Shown here piece by piece: positions 1-8,299 of a stretch of DNA of 64,000 bases. The stretch is from positions 1 through 64,000 of the forward strand of contig NZ_WNDO01000011.1 of assembly GCF_009912395.1 (NCBI RefSeq), written 5' to 3'. Below the pieces are notes generated by a model. It saw nothing but the letters and a program-made list of their open reading frames with translations, made no database searches and was not told where the DNA came from. This DNA comes from Luteibacter sp. Lineage in GTDB: Bacteria > Pseudomonadota > Gammaproteobacteria > Xanthomonadales > Rhodanobacteraceae. The position numbers were made by a program, and so were the translations under genes. The first letter of the stretch is position 1; each line of letters starts with the position of its first letter.

Positions 1-1
1 G

Positions 2-262
2 CGCGAGCACCGCGCCCTGTTGGAGCAATACGCTTTGATCGCCAGCATGAGTGCCAGAGGCAACTGCTACGACAACGCAGCAATGGAGAGTTGGAACCAC
101 AGTCTGAAGGTCGAGGCCATCCATGGTGAACACCTCGCCACACGGGAGCAGGCCAAGGCTCATGTGTTTGACTACATTGAGGTTGACTACAATCGGATCC
201 GGCTGCACTCGACCCTGGGCTACCTCAGCCCAGAGCAGTACGAGCTGGCCAATGTCGCTTAG
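2..262 (+). CDS. IS3-family transposase OrfB, C-terminal fragment
   Basis: This is the end of an IS3-family DDE (rve-fold) transposase that cuts and joins DNA. The frame is open to the left edge, so the gene begins outside the window. The last 80 or so residues show the family's ending: an asparagine-cysteine-tyrosine-aspartate stretch, then AAMESW, whose glutamate is the expected third catalytic acid, and near the end RLHSTLGYLSPEQYE. The stop is followed within a few bases by a likely right terminal repeat. Whether the element is intact cannot be judged from here. Confidence 0.9.
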   Translation, partial: REHRALLEQYALIASMSARGNCYDNAAMESWNHSLKVEAIHGEHLATREQAKAHVFDYIEVDYNRIRLHSTLGYLSPEQYELANVA

Positions 263-265
263 ATA

Positions 266-292
266 GGTGTCCGTAAATCAGGGGCAAGATCA
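266..292 (+). repeat. Putative right terminal inverted repeat of the IS3-family element
   Basis: Just downstream of the transposase stop lies a stretch that ends in GGGGCAAGATCA. Read inward from the outside it begins TGATCTTGCCCC, in keeping with IS3-family ends that start with TGA. The matching left end lies outside the window, so the pairing is not verified. The following 128 bases up to the next gene show nothing recognisable. Confidence 0.5.
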
Positions 293-420
293 AACTATGC
301 TGGATGCGAGCGGCCAGAATAGGTGACATCGCACACCAGTGCGCGATCCACTATAGCTGGTAGTCGCTCGGACCTTGCTCAATTCCGTACCTGCCGCCCT
401 CTACCGCCTTTGATCTTCGC

Positions 421-1545
421 TCAAAACCGCATGTCGTAGTCGGCCTGCGCGGCCAGTTCGCGCTTCATGGCCTTGAGCCAGGGCTTCAGTTGCCTGGGGT
501 CATCAAACACACGCAGGTCTTGTTCGAAAACGCGGACGCTGGTGCGCAGCTGGTTGATGTTCGTGTTCAACATGGACTTGACGTTCCTTGGCGACACGGG
601 ATACCCCGGCCTCATACCGACTCGTATCGCGTACTCGATCTTGACCTCGGACAGCTCCTGATCGAGGCCGCGCAACTGCTCTTTCAGAATCTTGTTCCAG
701 CGCGTAAGCCTCTCCTCGCTCACGCTCTCCAGCACGGACTGATCGATGTGTTCCAGCTCCAGCTGTAACTCGAGCAAGTCGAGAAGACTCTTGTTGGCGT
801 AAGCCTGGTTGACCCGTTGCATCAACGTGGCCTTGCGCTCCCGCTCAACGGGGTCGGGCTCGCGATCGGGATGGAGCACGCTGGCCAGCTTACGGTAGAC
901 CTCCCGGATCGACAGGTGCACCTCCGTCTCCTCGGCGCGTGCTCGCTCCTCGGCTGCGGCACGCTTGGGTGACTGCTTGCGCTTCGCGTGGTGCGCTGCT
1001 TTCGCCTCATGGCGGGCGCGCTCGCGCTCCTCTTCCTGATCCAGCTGCTCCTGGAAGTGAAGATGCAAGTCGTCGACAGAAGCGAATTCGATGTCTTCCG
1101 GGATATCGACGCCGAGTACATCCTGCATCACGTCGCGCATCGCATGGATCGCGGCCGCTTCTTCCTCGGCACTTGACGCGTTGTAGCGCTGGAAGATTTC
1201 CTCGATAGCGGGATCGTCGACGACGGCGAGCAAATCGCTGGCGACAAGGATGATCAGGTCCTCGACCGTCTGTCGCTCAGCATTCGTCAGGCCTTTGGTA
1301 TCGTGCGCTTGATCCAGGCGATTCACCAGCTGAGACCGCAATGCATTGAAGCTGCCCCGCAGCGGCAGCAGCTCGTCGTTGAACTTGCGTCGGAAGTCGG
1401 TACCGAAAGCTTCCCAGTCGGCCAACGTCGCACGGCGCTTCTCGATCTTCTCGATCAACGTGTTGAAAGCCTGCTGGCCCTTCGACGGCGTACGCGCGAG
1501 GCCGTGTGTCGTGGTACCCACCGGGCCAAGGATTTTCTTCGTCAT
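421..1545 (-). CDS. J-domain (DnaJ-like) protein of unknown role
   Basis: The protein has 374 residues. Near residues 210-262 there is a J-domain-like segment with REVYRKLASVLHPDRE, carrying the HPD tripeptide (225-227) that stimulates DnaK-type ATPases. Upstream, residues about 165-210 are a highly charged Glu/Arg/Lys/Ala stretch, probably a long helix or coiled coil. There are no Gly/Phe or zinc-finger regions, so it is not a canonical DnaJ but a J-domain co-chaperone with its own N- and C-terminal parts. No signal peptide or membrane segment is visible. It is a single gene between an insertion-sequence end and a divergent hydrolase, which suggests an accessory region. Its client is unknown. 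Confidence 0.75.
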   Translation of the reverse strand: MTKKILGPVGTTTHGLARTPSKGQQAFNTLIEKIEKRRATLADWEAFGTDFRRKFNDELLPLRGSFNALRSQLVNRLDQAHDTKGLTNAERQTVEDLIILVASDLLAVVDDPAIEEIFQRYNASSAEEEAAAIHAMRDVMQDVLGVDIPEDIEFASVDDLHLHFQEQLDQEEERERARHEAKAAHHAKRKQSPKRAAAEERARAEETEVHLSIREVYRKLASVLHPDREPDPVERERKATLMQRVNQAYANKSLLDLLELQLELEHIDQSVLESVSEERLTRWNKILKEQLRGLDQELSEVKIEYAIRVGMRPGYPVSPRNVKSMLNTNINQLRTSVRVFEQDLRVFDDPRQLKPWLKAMKRELAAQADYDMRF

Positions 1546-1920
1546 GAAACAGATTTTCTGAGCGAATGGGCGATCCTGCCATTCTACGCCGGGGGTACGC
1601 AGGTTCTGCGCTTGGGTAGAGATGAAGTCCGGTTGCCCCTGCCACCTACACGCGTATTCCCGGTCACCGTATCGTCAGCGTGACGGTGCGTACAAACGAT
1701 GCAGGCCATGTCCTTGCGGCACTCGCCGCAGCGCATCTGCCTGCTACCCGGGTCGTCAGATCGAAGGGGCGGACTAGCGTTTTCGTGCCACCTGAACAGG
1801 CTGACGGCCTGTGGATCGCGTTCCGGGAACAACCAAACCCCCGACGTCCACGTCGACTGCATCCAAACACCGCCACCGACGCATCCAAGCCTTCGAGACC
1901 ACCCAACGGAAGGTACCGAG
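1546..1920. other. Gene-free divergent spacer
   Basis: These 375 bases separate the leftward J-domain gene from the rightward serine hydrolase and must hold promoters for both. Reading frames cross it, but none has a convincing ribosome-binding site or family resemblance. A GGGAAC hexamer at 1825-1830 followed by CGTC motifs recalls extracytoplasmic-function promoters, but the spacing is not good. Confidence 0.4.
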
Positions 1921-3435
1921 ATGCTTGCGTCGCACTTGGCACGTCGTAATGGAAGCCGCTACACACTCCGCGTTGCCGCCCTGGCGGGGGCCCTGGCTGC
2001 CCTGCCCTTCACCGTAGGCGCCGCCGCGGTCGTCCGGGACTCGCCCGAAGGAAAGCTGGGCGATCAGCTGGTCCAGCGGATCGATACGGATAGCCCAGCC
2101 GCGCTCCGGGCATGGGCGGAGCGTGTCGTCGCGCCCACCATGCCCAAGGACGACCGGGCGGCCTTCGTGAGCGAGCTGATGATCGCCAACCGCGAGAGCG
2201 GCGGCCTGGAGGTCGTCGACCGTCGCACCGATCCACGCCAACCCGGCATGCTCCAGTTGGCGGTCAAGGCGCGCCGCGACGGCCGGCAGGGCCTGTTTGT
2301 CCTCGGCGTCGATCCGAAGCAGCCCGACAAGCTCGCCCAGGCCACGCTCTTCCCCATGGAGGATCCCGGCCTTTATGCGGCATGGCCGAAGGGGCCGCTA
2401 TCCCACGAGCGGATCGCCGAGCTCGTACGAGCCGCGATCGACAGGCTCGCCGCCGCAGACGAGTTTTCAGGCTGCGTGACGGTCAAGGCTTCCGGGACCA
2501 TCCTGGTCAATGAGTGCCGGGGCATGGCCGAGCGGTCCTTCGCCGTGCCCATCGACGATCGCACCCGCTTCCACGTCGGATCGATCGGCAAGATGTTCAC
2601 GGCCGTCGCGATCGCGCAATTGGTCGAGTCCGGCAAGCTCTCGTGGAAGACAACCCTGGCGCAGGCCTTGCCCGAGTATCCGGATCAGCCACTCGCCCAG
2701 CGCATCACGCTCTGGCAACTGCTGCACCACACGGCTGGCCTGGGCGATTTCATGGTGGACGAGTATTTCCAGCACCGCGAACGCTATATCGACCTTGCGG
2801 ACTACCTGGATCTCATCGCGCACCAGCCCGTCACCAGCGAGCCTGGCAAGCAGTGGAGCTACAGCAACGCCGGTTACGTCCTGCTCGGCCGGATCGTGGA
2901 GAAGGCGTCGCACGAAACCTACGACGACTACATCCAGCACCATGTGTTCGCCCCCGCCGGTATGGCATCCAGTGGCTTCGACAGGCTGGACGATGTCGTG
3001 CCCAACCTTGCCACTGGCTACTACCGGGAAGGCGTGTTCTCCCGCGACTGGAAGGCCGCATGGATGAAGCTGGGTGCCAAGGGTGGCCCGGCCGGTGGTG
3101 GTTACTCGACCAACACCGACCTGATCGCCTTCGCCACGGCGCTGCGCGACGGCACCTTGCTCAAGGCGGCCACCTTGTCGACACTCTTCGACGATGAGGT
3201 GCCGGCGGGGCCAGGGGCCTACGCCGCGGGCTTCGGCGACCGGCTGTCCCACGGCGCGCACATCCGTGGCCATACGGGCGGCATCGAGGGGACCACAGCC
3301 AATCTGCAGATCGTCTGGGAGACCGGCGCCGTCGTGGCGCTCACCAGCAACGAAGGACCGACGCAGAATTGGATGCTCGCCGAACACATCGCCGACCTGC
3401 TTGCCACCGAGGCGCCGGCATCACCGACGCCTTGA
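1921..3435 (+). CDS. Secreted beta-lactamase-fold serine hydrolase (class C / esterase-like)
   Basis: This is a 504-residue member of the serine beta-lactamase/penicillin-binding-protein-like family, whose members may be esterases, D-aminopeptidases or peptidases. The start at 1921 is preferred because GGAAGG lies just upstream and the product then opens with Arg-rich residues and an Ala/Leu-rich signal segment (about 15-36). The catalytic motifs are S221-I-G-K224, Y314-S-N316 and a late GHTGG. The first 180 residues are an extra N-terminal region. It probably acts in the periplasm. Three small genes follow closely (small membrane protein, sigma factor, small membrane protein), so they may be co-transcribed. 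True beta-lactam hydrolysis is not implied. Confidence 0.88.
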   Translation: MLASHLARRNGSRYTLRVAALAGALAALPFTVGAAAVVRDSPEGKLGDQLVQRIDTDSPAALRAWAERVVAPTMPKDDRAAFVSELMIANRESGGLEVVDRRTDPRQPGMLQLAVKARRDGRQGLFVLGVDPKQPDKLAQATLFPMEDPGLYAAWPKGPLSHERIAELVRAAIDRLAAADEFSGCVTVKASGTILVNECRGMAERSFAVPIDDRTRFHVGSIGKMFTAVAIAQLVESGKLSWKTTLAQALPEYPDQPLAQRITLWQLLHHTAGLGDFMVDEYFQHRERYIDLADYLDLIAHQPVTSEPGKQWSYSNAGYVLLGRIVEKASHETYDDYIQHHVFAPAGMASSGFDRLDDVVPNLATGYYREGVFSRDWKAAWMKLGAKGGPAGGGYSTNTDLIAFATALRDGTLLKAATLSTLFDDEVPAGPGAYAAGFGDRLSHGAHIRGHTGGIEGTTANLQIVWETGAVVALTSNEGPTQNWMLAEHIADLLATEAPASPTP

Positions 3436-3466
3436 ACCCATATTCGATTACGACCGGAGCGAACCC

Positions 3467-3838
3467 ATGGATGCCGTCTACCTGATTCCCCTCATCGTAT
3501 TGGCCGCCCCCGTGCTGGCCATCTTCTTCGTACTGCGCTATCGCCACATGCAGACGCAGGCGCGCTACCGCATGCTGCTGGAGCTGGCCGACAAGGGCTT
3601 TACGCTGCCCCACGAGCTGCTTGTTGAACAGCGCATGGAGTACTCGGAACGCCGCCGTGCCCTGGTGCTCATCAGCGGAGGCCTCGGCCTGACGATGATG
3701 CTGCTCGCCCTACCCGGCCACCTGGACGATGGCCTGAGCATCCGCAGCCTCTGGGGTCTCGGCCTCCTGCCGTTGATGACCGGACTCGGCTATCTCGCCA
3801 GCTGGTGGTTGAACCAGCGTGGTGAGGCGCATGGCTGA
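3467..3838 (+). CDS. Small membrane protein, DUF6249-like
   Basis: The product has 123 residues. It has an N-terminal membrane helix (about 4-22, DAVYLIPLIVLAAPVLAIFF), a basic linker with RYRHMQTQARY, a stretch resembling LADKGFTLPHELL, and two more hydrophobic segments near 65-80 and 95-112. This layout resembles the DUF6249 family of small membrane proteins often found beside sigma-factor genes. The ATG at 3467 gives the expected transmembrane opening. Its stop overlaps the start of the sigma-factor gene by eight bases, which implies translational coupling. It may take part in signalling at the membrane, but no function is established. Confidence 0.7.
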   Translation: MDAVYLIPLIVLAAPVLAIFFVLRYRHMQTQARYRMLLELADKGFTLPHELLVEQRMEYSERRRALVLISGGLGLTMMLLALPGHLDDGLSIRSLWGLGLLPLMTGLGYLASWWLNQRGEAHG

Positions 3839-4403
3839 GCGCGGCATCGGCGACATGGACAGGGCGCTCATCAGGCGCGTCCTGGCCAGCGACGATCGAC
3901 GGGCATTCGACCAGCTGGTGCGTCGGTACCAGGGCATGGTGCGCGCCCAGCTCAGGCGATTGACGCATGGCGACGACGCCGCGGCGGACGATCTCGCGCA
4001 GGAAACCTTCCTGCTGGCTTGGAAGAAGCTGGATCAGTTTCGCGGCGATGCGCTGTTTTCCACGTGGCTCTATCGCATCGCCTACAGCTGTTTTCTCCAG
4101 GCACGACGCCGGTCAAACTGGGGCGATGTCCGCGGCGATGACGAAGCTACGGCCTCCCTATCAGCACCGCCGCAACGGCTTGACCTGCAACTGGATCTTT
4201 CCCGTGCCATGCGACTCCTGTCCGATGGCGAGCAGTCGGTGTTGCTGCATTGCTTTCAGCTCGGCCTGAGTCATGAAGAGACGGCCTATGTGTTGGACAT
4301 GCCACTGGGCACGGTGAAGAGCCACGCCTTACGCGGCAAGCAGAAGCTGAAGTTATGGCTTACCGCATGGCAACATCCTGATCACCACGGAGACACCGCA
4401 TGA
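3831..4403 (+). CDS. ECF-type RNA polymerase sigma factor
   Basis: This 190-residue sigma-70 family protein directs RNA polymerase to specific promoters. Region 2 is at about 25-90 (FDQLVRRYQGMVRAQLRRLT, then DDLAQETFLLAWKKL and FSTWLYRIAYS) and region 4 at about 125-180 with the helix-turn-helix LGLSHEETAYVLDMPLGTVK. There is no region 1 or 3, as in extracytoplasmic-function sigma factors. The ATG at 3831 has GGTGAGG just upstream. An alternative GTG lies at 3819. The next gene overlaps it by four bases and encodes a small membrane protein, the usual place for an anti-sigma factor. The signal sensed is unknown. Confidence 0.9.
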   Translation: MAERGIGDMDRALIRRVLASDDRRAFDQLVRRYQGMVRAQLRRLTHGDDAAADDLAQETFLLAWKKLDQFRGDALFSTWLYRIAYSCFLQARRRSNWGDVRGDDEATASLSAPPQRLDLQLDLSRAMRLLSDGEQSVLLHCFQLGLSHEETAYVLDMPLGTVKSHALRGKQKLKLWLTAWQHPDHHGDTA

Positions 4404-4720
4404 CACCCGACAACGACGATGCGATCAACGCACTGCTGCGCGCAGGGTTCGACGGCCCGGTCGCGGACGACGGTTTCACGGACCGACTCATGCAACGCCT
4501 GCCGCCACGCCGCCGCCCGGTGCCGTGGCTAGCGGTGGCCGGTGCCGGTATCGGATTGATCGCAGGCTGTCTCAGCCTGTGGCCGAGCCCGGTGCTGCAT
4601 GCCGGTTGGAGCGACTGGCTACATAACCGCCCCTCGACTACCGCCGTCACGCTGTTGCTGGTCGTGGCCGGCATGTCGCTGCTCGGCCTGGGCTGGGGCC
4701 TTGCGGAGTCCGATGACTAG
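4400..4720 (+). CDS. Small membrane protein, possible anti-sigma factor
   Basis: The product has 106 residues and starts in an ATGA overlap with the sigma-factor gene. The first 40 residues are soluble and contain DDGFTDRLMQRLPPRR. Hydrophobic segments lie at about 43-62 and 80-100, ending in a short acidic tail. This soluble-then-membrane layout and the coupling suggest an anti-sigma or sigma-modulating protein, though no zinc-binding HxxxCxxC motif is present. The role is inferred from position only. It converges with the sulfation gene that follows on the other strand. Confidence 0.6.
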   Translation: MTPDNDDAINALLRAGFDGPVADDGFTDRLMQRLPPRRRPVPWLAVAGAGIGLIAGCLSLWPSPVLHAGWSDWLHNRPSTTAVTLLLVVAGMSLLGLGWGLAESDD

Positions 4721-4738
4721 GCATGGGCCGGCGGGAGA

Positions 4739-6448
4739 TCAGCCCATCAAGCGACGTTCCCGCAGCAGCTCGACAATCCGGGCCGCGAGAAAAGCCGGCG
4801 ATTGCTCCGAGCTGTCCAGACGAAGTTCCGGGCTATCCGGTACTTCATACGGATCGCTGATGCCGGTGAAGTGCTTGAGCGTCCCCGATCGTGCCTGCGC
4901 ATACAGGCCCTTTGCATCGCGCGCTTCGCAGACATCGAGGGGTGTGCTGACATGCACTTCGATGAAATCGCCGTGCGCCTCCACCAACGCGCGTGCCGCG
5001 TCCCGGTCTTCGCCATAGGGAGCGATCGGGGCGCAGATGGCGATACCGCCATGCCGGACGATTTCCGCGGCCACGTAGGCGATGCGGCGGATATTCGCCG
5101 AACGGTCGGCCCGTGAAAAGCCGAGACCTACCGACAGGGTTTGCCGCACTTCGTCACCATCGAGCAAGCTGACCTGCCGCCCGGTGGTTTCGAGGATGCT
5201 GGCCATGAGCGCCTGTGCGAGGGTCGACTTGCCGGCACCGGACAGCCCCGTGAAGAAAATAGCGCATCCGCGCTTTTCCGGATGCGGGAAACGCTCGCGA
5301 AGGATGGCCTCTACGTCCGTATACGTGAACCAGGCCGGGATAGGGTTACCGTCGCGCAGGTGCCTGCGCAGTTCGGTGCCCGAGACGTCGCTCACGGCTT
5401 CACCGGGATGCAGTTCGTCGGTGCCGACATAGGCCTGCCGTGATGGCGAATACACCATCGGGGCGAAAGGAAGCACCGTGATACCCAGTTCGTCGGCGTG
5501 TGCCTGAACCAAAGTCTGCACGGCTCGTGCGTCATAGAACGGCCGCCCCGCCGCATCTTTTCCCGGACCGGCATGGTCGCGCCCGACGATGAAAAAGTTC
5601 GCGCCGAAATTCTTGCGGATGATGGCATGCCATAGCGCTTCGCGCGGGCCCGCCATACGCATGGCCAACGGCAGTACCGACAGTTTCACCGCCTCTGGCG
5701 GATAGTGCTGCACCAAGGCGCGATAGCAGCGGACACGCGTATACGTATCGATATCCCCGTCCTTGGTCCGCCCGACGACAGGATGTAGCAGGAGCTTGCC
5801 ATCCACCGCAGCCATGGCACGGCGCGTCAGCTCGACGTGCGCGCGGTGCAGCGGATTGCGTGTCTGGAAGGCGACGACGCGTTCCCAGCCTTGATCGGCA
5901 AGATGGGCGCGCATCTCGCGCGGCGACATCCGCAGATCGACGAAGTCGTGATGAGCCGGCCGTTGCACGCCGTGAACGCGGCCGCCCAGGTACACCGGGC
6001 CCCGCCTCTGCAGGTCGGCGACACCGGGATGATGCGCATCCAGCGTGCCGTAGACCTGCAACGCCTCGCGCGCCTTGTCTGGGCGGAAGATATCCGACAG
6101 GGTGAGTATCGCGAGCGCCGTGCCCTGCCCGTCGCGAAGCACAACCTTCTGGCCGATCGACAGCGATGCCGCGGCGTCTTCGGAGATATCGAGCGTGATC
6201 GGCATGGGCCAGAGCGTGCCATCGGCCAGGCGAAGGCCCTCGACCACGGCATCGTAGTCCGCTTCACCCATGAAGCCATCCAGTGGCGAGAACGCGCCAT
6301 CGAGCAGCAGTTCCAGATCACACAGGTGTCGATGATCGAGCACGACGCTGGGCAGCGTACCGGAGGCACGCCTCATAGCGAGGGCCTCGGCCTCCGGCAG
6401 GTACAGCGCCTTCAGCACCCCACCGTGCGGCTCGACCAGCGTGGTCAA
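4739..6448 (-). CDS. Bifunctional ATP sulfurylase / APS kinase
   Basis: The 569-residue fusion makes the activated sulfate donor PAPS: sulfate plus ATP gives APS, then ATP phosphorylates APS. Residues 1-385 are an ATP sulfurylase of the Sat type, with QTRNPLHRAH (195-204) and GRDHAGPG (289-296) as nucleotide-binding motifs. From about 390 there is an APS kinase (CysC) with Walker A GLSGAGKST (401-409), followed by LLDGDEVRQ and the RSANIRR region. The start overlaps the end of the upstream sulfotransferase gene by four bases. It is the last gene of a long leftward operon. The coupling to a PAPS-using enzyme suggests PAPS for sulfation rather than for cysteine synthesis, but both are possible. 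Confidence 0.93.
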   Translation of the reverse strand: MTTLVEPHGGVLKALYLPEAEALAMRRASGTLPSVVLDHRHLCDLELLLDGAFSPLDGFMGEADYDAVVEGLRLADGTLWPMPITLDISEDAAASLSIGQKVVLRDGQGTALAILTLSDIFRPDKAREALQVYGTLDAHHPGVADLQRRGPVYLGGRVHGVQRPAHHDFVDLRMSPREMRAHLADQGWERVVAFQTRNPLHRAHVELTRRAMAAVDGKLLLHPVVGRTKDGDIDTYTRVRCYRALVQHYPPEAVKLSVLPLAMRMAGPREALWHAIIRKNFGANFFIVGRDHAGPGKDAAGRPFYDARAVQTLVQAHADELGITVLPFAPMVYSPSRQAYVGTDELHPGEAVSDVSGTELRRHLRDGNPIPAWFTYTDVEAILRERFPHPEKRGCAIFFTGLSGAGKSTLAQALMASILETTGRQVSLLDGDEVRQTLSVGLGFSRADRSANIRRIAYVAAEIVRHGGIAICAPIAPYGEDRDAARALVEAHGDFIEVHVSTPLDVCEARDAKGLYAQARSGTLKHFTGISDPYEVPDSPELRLDSSEQSPAFLAARIVELLRERRLMG

Positions 6449-7266
6449 ACGATGGTCACCTGGTTGATGTTGTTTTTCGGGTCCGCCCAGAACGCTTCGT
6501 TGGCGAACCGCCCGAAGACCTCGCGCGGCAGGACGGGCGCGCGCTCGACGGCCTCGACCTTGGCGCGGACCACATGCAGCCCCGGCATGCCCACGCGGGC
6601 ATCGAATTCGTCGGCGCGGTATTCGATATGGTCGAAGTCGTGCTCAAACCAGGGCTCGCCCAGGAATCGATACACCGCGCGCAGGGAGGCCTCGGGATTG
6701 CGTACCAGGCTCTCGTAGGTCAGCAGCATCAGGTGATCGCGCGCGCAATCGCCGTAGAACGCTTCCTTCGTCGCCTGGTAGGCGAAACCAACCATGCCAC
6801 GCGGATCGGTCAGGGCCTCGACGCGAGCGTACACCGTCGTATTCGTGTCATAGCGAAACACCTTGCTGACGCTCACCGGCTGTTTGAGCACCAGTCGCTC
6901 CATGCTGTCGAGCACCCACGCCAGCTGACGCACACAGGCGATGACCTTCACCTCGGGGAACAGTGCCTTGAGCAGGCCCATGCGGCTGCACCACAGCCGG
7001 CTCATGTCGAATACCACCTCGGGCCGGGGATCGGTCGAATAGAAGTTTTCCACCAGGCCGCGCAGCACGGCCACGCGCTGTTCGTCCGTGACATCGAAGG
7101 CAAAATCGTTCTTGCTGCTGGCCTCAGCCACCACCACGCCCATGATGTCGGCGACGGGGCTGGTCATGCCGGCGCGGAAACGCGGATTCTGGTTGAGGAT
7201 GGCGGCGAGCAATGTGGTGCCCGCGCGCGGCAGGCCGGAGATGAAATGGAACCGGCGCTCTGACAT
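6445..7266 (-). CDS. PAPS-dependent sulfotransferase
   Basis: This 273-residue protein transfers sulfate from PAPS to an acceptor. The 5'-phosphosulfate-binding loop is GLPRAGTTLL (11-20) at the very N-terminus, and the C-terminal part has the family's TYESLVRNPEASLRAVYRFLG stretch. There is no signal peptide, so it works in the cytoplasm. It fits the Sulfotransfer_3-like group (Pfam PF13469), whose members sulfate carbohydrates, peptides or lipids. Acceptor specificity cannot be read from sequence. GAGGAA precedes the start, only 12 bases after the LacI gene, and its stop overlaps the PAPS synthase start, so donor synthesis and use are coupled. The same pairing occurs in NodPQ/NodH and RaxPQ/RaxST systems. 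Confidence 0.88.
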   Translation of the reverse strand: MSERRFHFISGLPRAGTTLLAAILNQNPRFRAGMTSPVADIMGVVVAEASSKNDFAFDVTDEQRVAVLRGLVENFYSTDPRPEVVFDMSRLWCSRMGLLKALFPEVKVIACVRQLAWVLDSMERLVLKQPVSVSKVFRYDTNTTVYARVEALTDPRGMVGFAYQATKEAFYGDCARDHLMLLTYESLVRNPEASLRAVYRFLGEPWFEHDFDHIEYRADEFDARVGMPGLHVVRAKVEAVERAPVLPREVFGRFANEAFWADPKNNINQVTIV

Positions 7267-7278
7267 GCGGTACTTCCT

Positions 7279-8289
7279 CTATCGGGGTGCGGGCGCCGTG
7301 GATGCACGCAGGCGCATTTGGTAATCGACTTCGACCATGCGCGGCTCTCCCTTGCCAAGCAGGCCCATCAACAATTCTTCTGTCGCCCGCTTGCCCATGT
7401 CGCGCACCGGCTGGTGCACGGTGGTGAGCAGGGGCCACACCCGCGTCGCGATCGTGGTGTCATCGAAACCGCAGATGGAGACTTCGTCGGGCACCTGCAC
7501 GCCAGCTTCGGCGGCGGCCCAGATGGCACCCACGGCCATATCGTCGTCGGCCGCGAAGATCGCGGTGGGCCGTTGCTTCAGCTTGAGCAACTGGCGAGTG
7601 GCCTTCACGCCCGATTCGAAAGAGAACTGGCCCTGCACCATGTAGTCGGCGCGCTCCGCCAATCCCGCGCGCTTCATCCCGTCACGGTATCCCGCGAGGC
7701 GCCATACGCCGGCGCCATGCTTCGGATCGCCGATGATATGCGCGATGCGACGATGCCCCAGCGCGACGAGGTGATCCACCATTGCCGCGGCGGCCTCGCG
7801 CTCCTGCAGGATGATACCGGCGATGCCCTTGGACTTGCGCGGCGCGATGGAGGCGAATGGAAGCTCCGTGGCGCGCAGGTGGGCGAGCAACGCCGGGTGG
7901 TCGGTAATGGGTGGCGTGAGGATCAGGCCATCGGGACGATGCCGCCACAGGATGCCTTCGACGCGTTCCATGAAATCGCGCGCCTTGGAGTCCAGCGGCT
8001 GCACCATCATGCTGTACTGCTGCGCCTCGCAGGCCTCCTGCACGCCCGCCTGCACTTCCATGACGTAGCTGGGCGACAGGTTGTCGTAGAGCAGCCCGAT
8101 CATGAACGAGCGATTGGAGGCCAGGCTGCGCGCCGATGCGAGCGGCCGGTAGTTGAGTTCGGCCACGGCGGCCATCACTCGGTCACGCACCTCCGCGCGC
8201 ACGCCGGGCTCCTGGTTGAGCACGCGCGAAACGGTCTTCTTCGACGTATCGGACGCACGAGCCACATCGTTGATGGTCACGCGCGACAT
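7279..8289 (-). CDS. LacI-family transcriptional regulator
   Basis: The product has 336 residues, with an N-terminal helix-turn-helix (MSRVTINDVARASDTSKKTV) and hinge helix, then a periplasmic-binding-like ligand domain (from about 60). The ATG at 8289 is chosen because it begins exactly at the conserved LacI N-terminus; upstream in-frame codons are low-complexity Arg/Pro. It sits within the sugar-utilisation operon, 10 bases after the GH2 gene, so it is probably self-regulated together with the operon. The best operator candidate is the palindrome at 19117-19130, upstream of the first gene. The inducer is probably a sugar from the locus (glucosamine, GlcNAc or glucose derivative), which is an inference. 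Confidence 0.92.
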   Translation of the reverse strand: MSRVTINDVARASDTSKKTVSRVLNQEPGVRAEVRDRVMAAVAELNYRPLASARSLASNRSFMIGLLYDNLSPSYVMEVQAGVQEACEAQQYSMMVQPLDSKARDFMERVEGILWRHRPDGLILTPPITDHPALLAHLRATELPFASIAPRKSKGIAGIILQEREAAAAMVDHLVALGHRRIAHIIGDPKHGAGVWRLAGYRDGMKRAGLAERADYMVQGQFSFESGVKATRQLLKLKQRPTAIFAADDDMAVGAIWAAAEAGVQVPDEVSICGFDDTTIATRVWPLLTTVHQPVRDMGKRATEELLMGLLGKGEPRMVEVDYQMRLRASTAPAPR

Positions 8290-8299
8290 GAAGGCCTCT

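Noticed and set aside
1-420. Complete insertion sequence
   Set aside because: Only the transposase end and one possible terminal repeat are in the window.
1825-1855. ECF-type promoter before the serine hydrolase
   Set aside because: GGGAAC is present, but the distance to the CGTC motifs is 14 or 20 bases, which does not fit the usual spacing.
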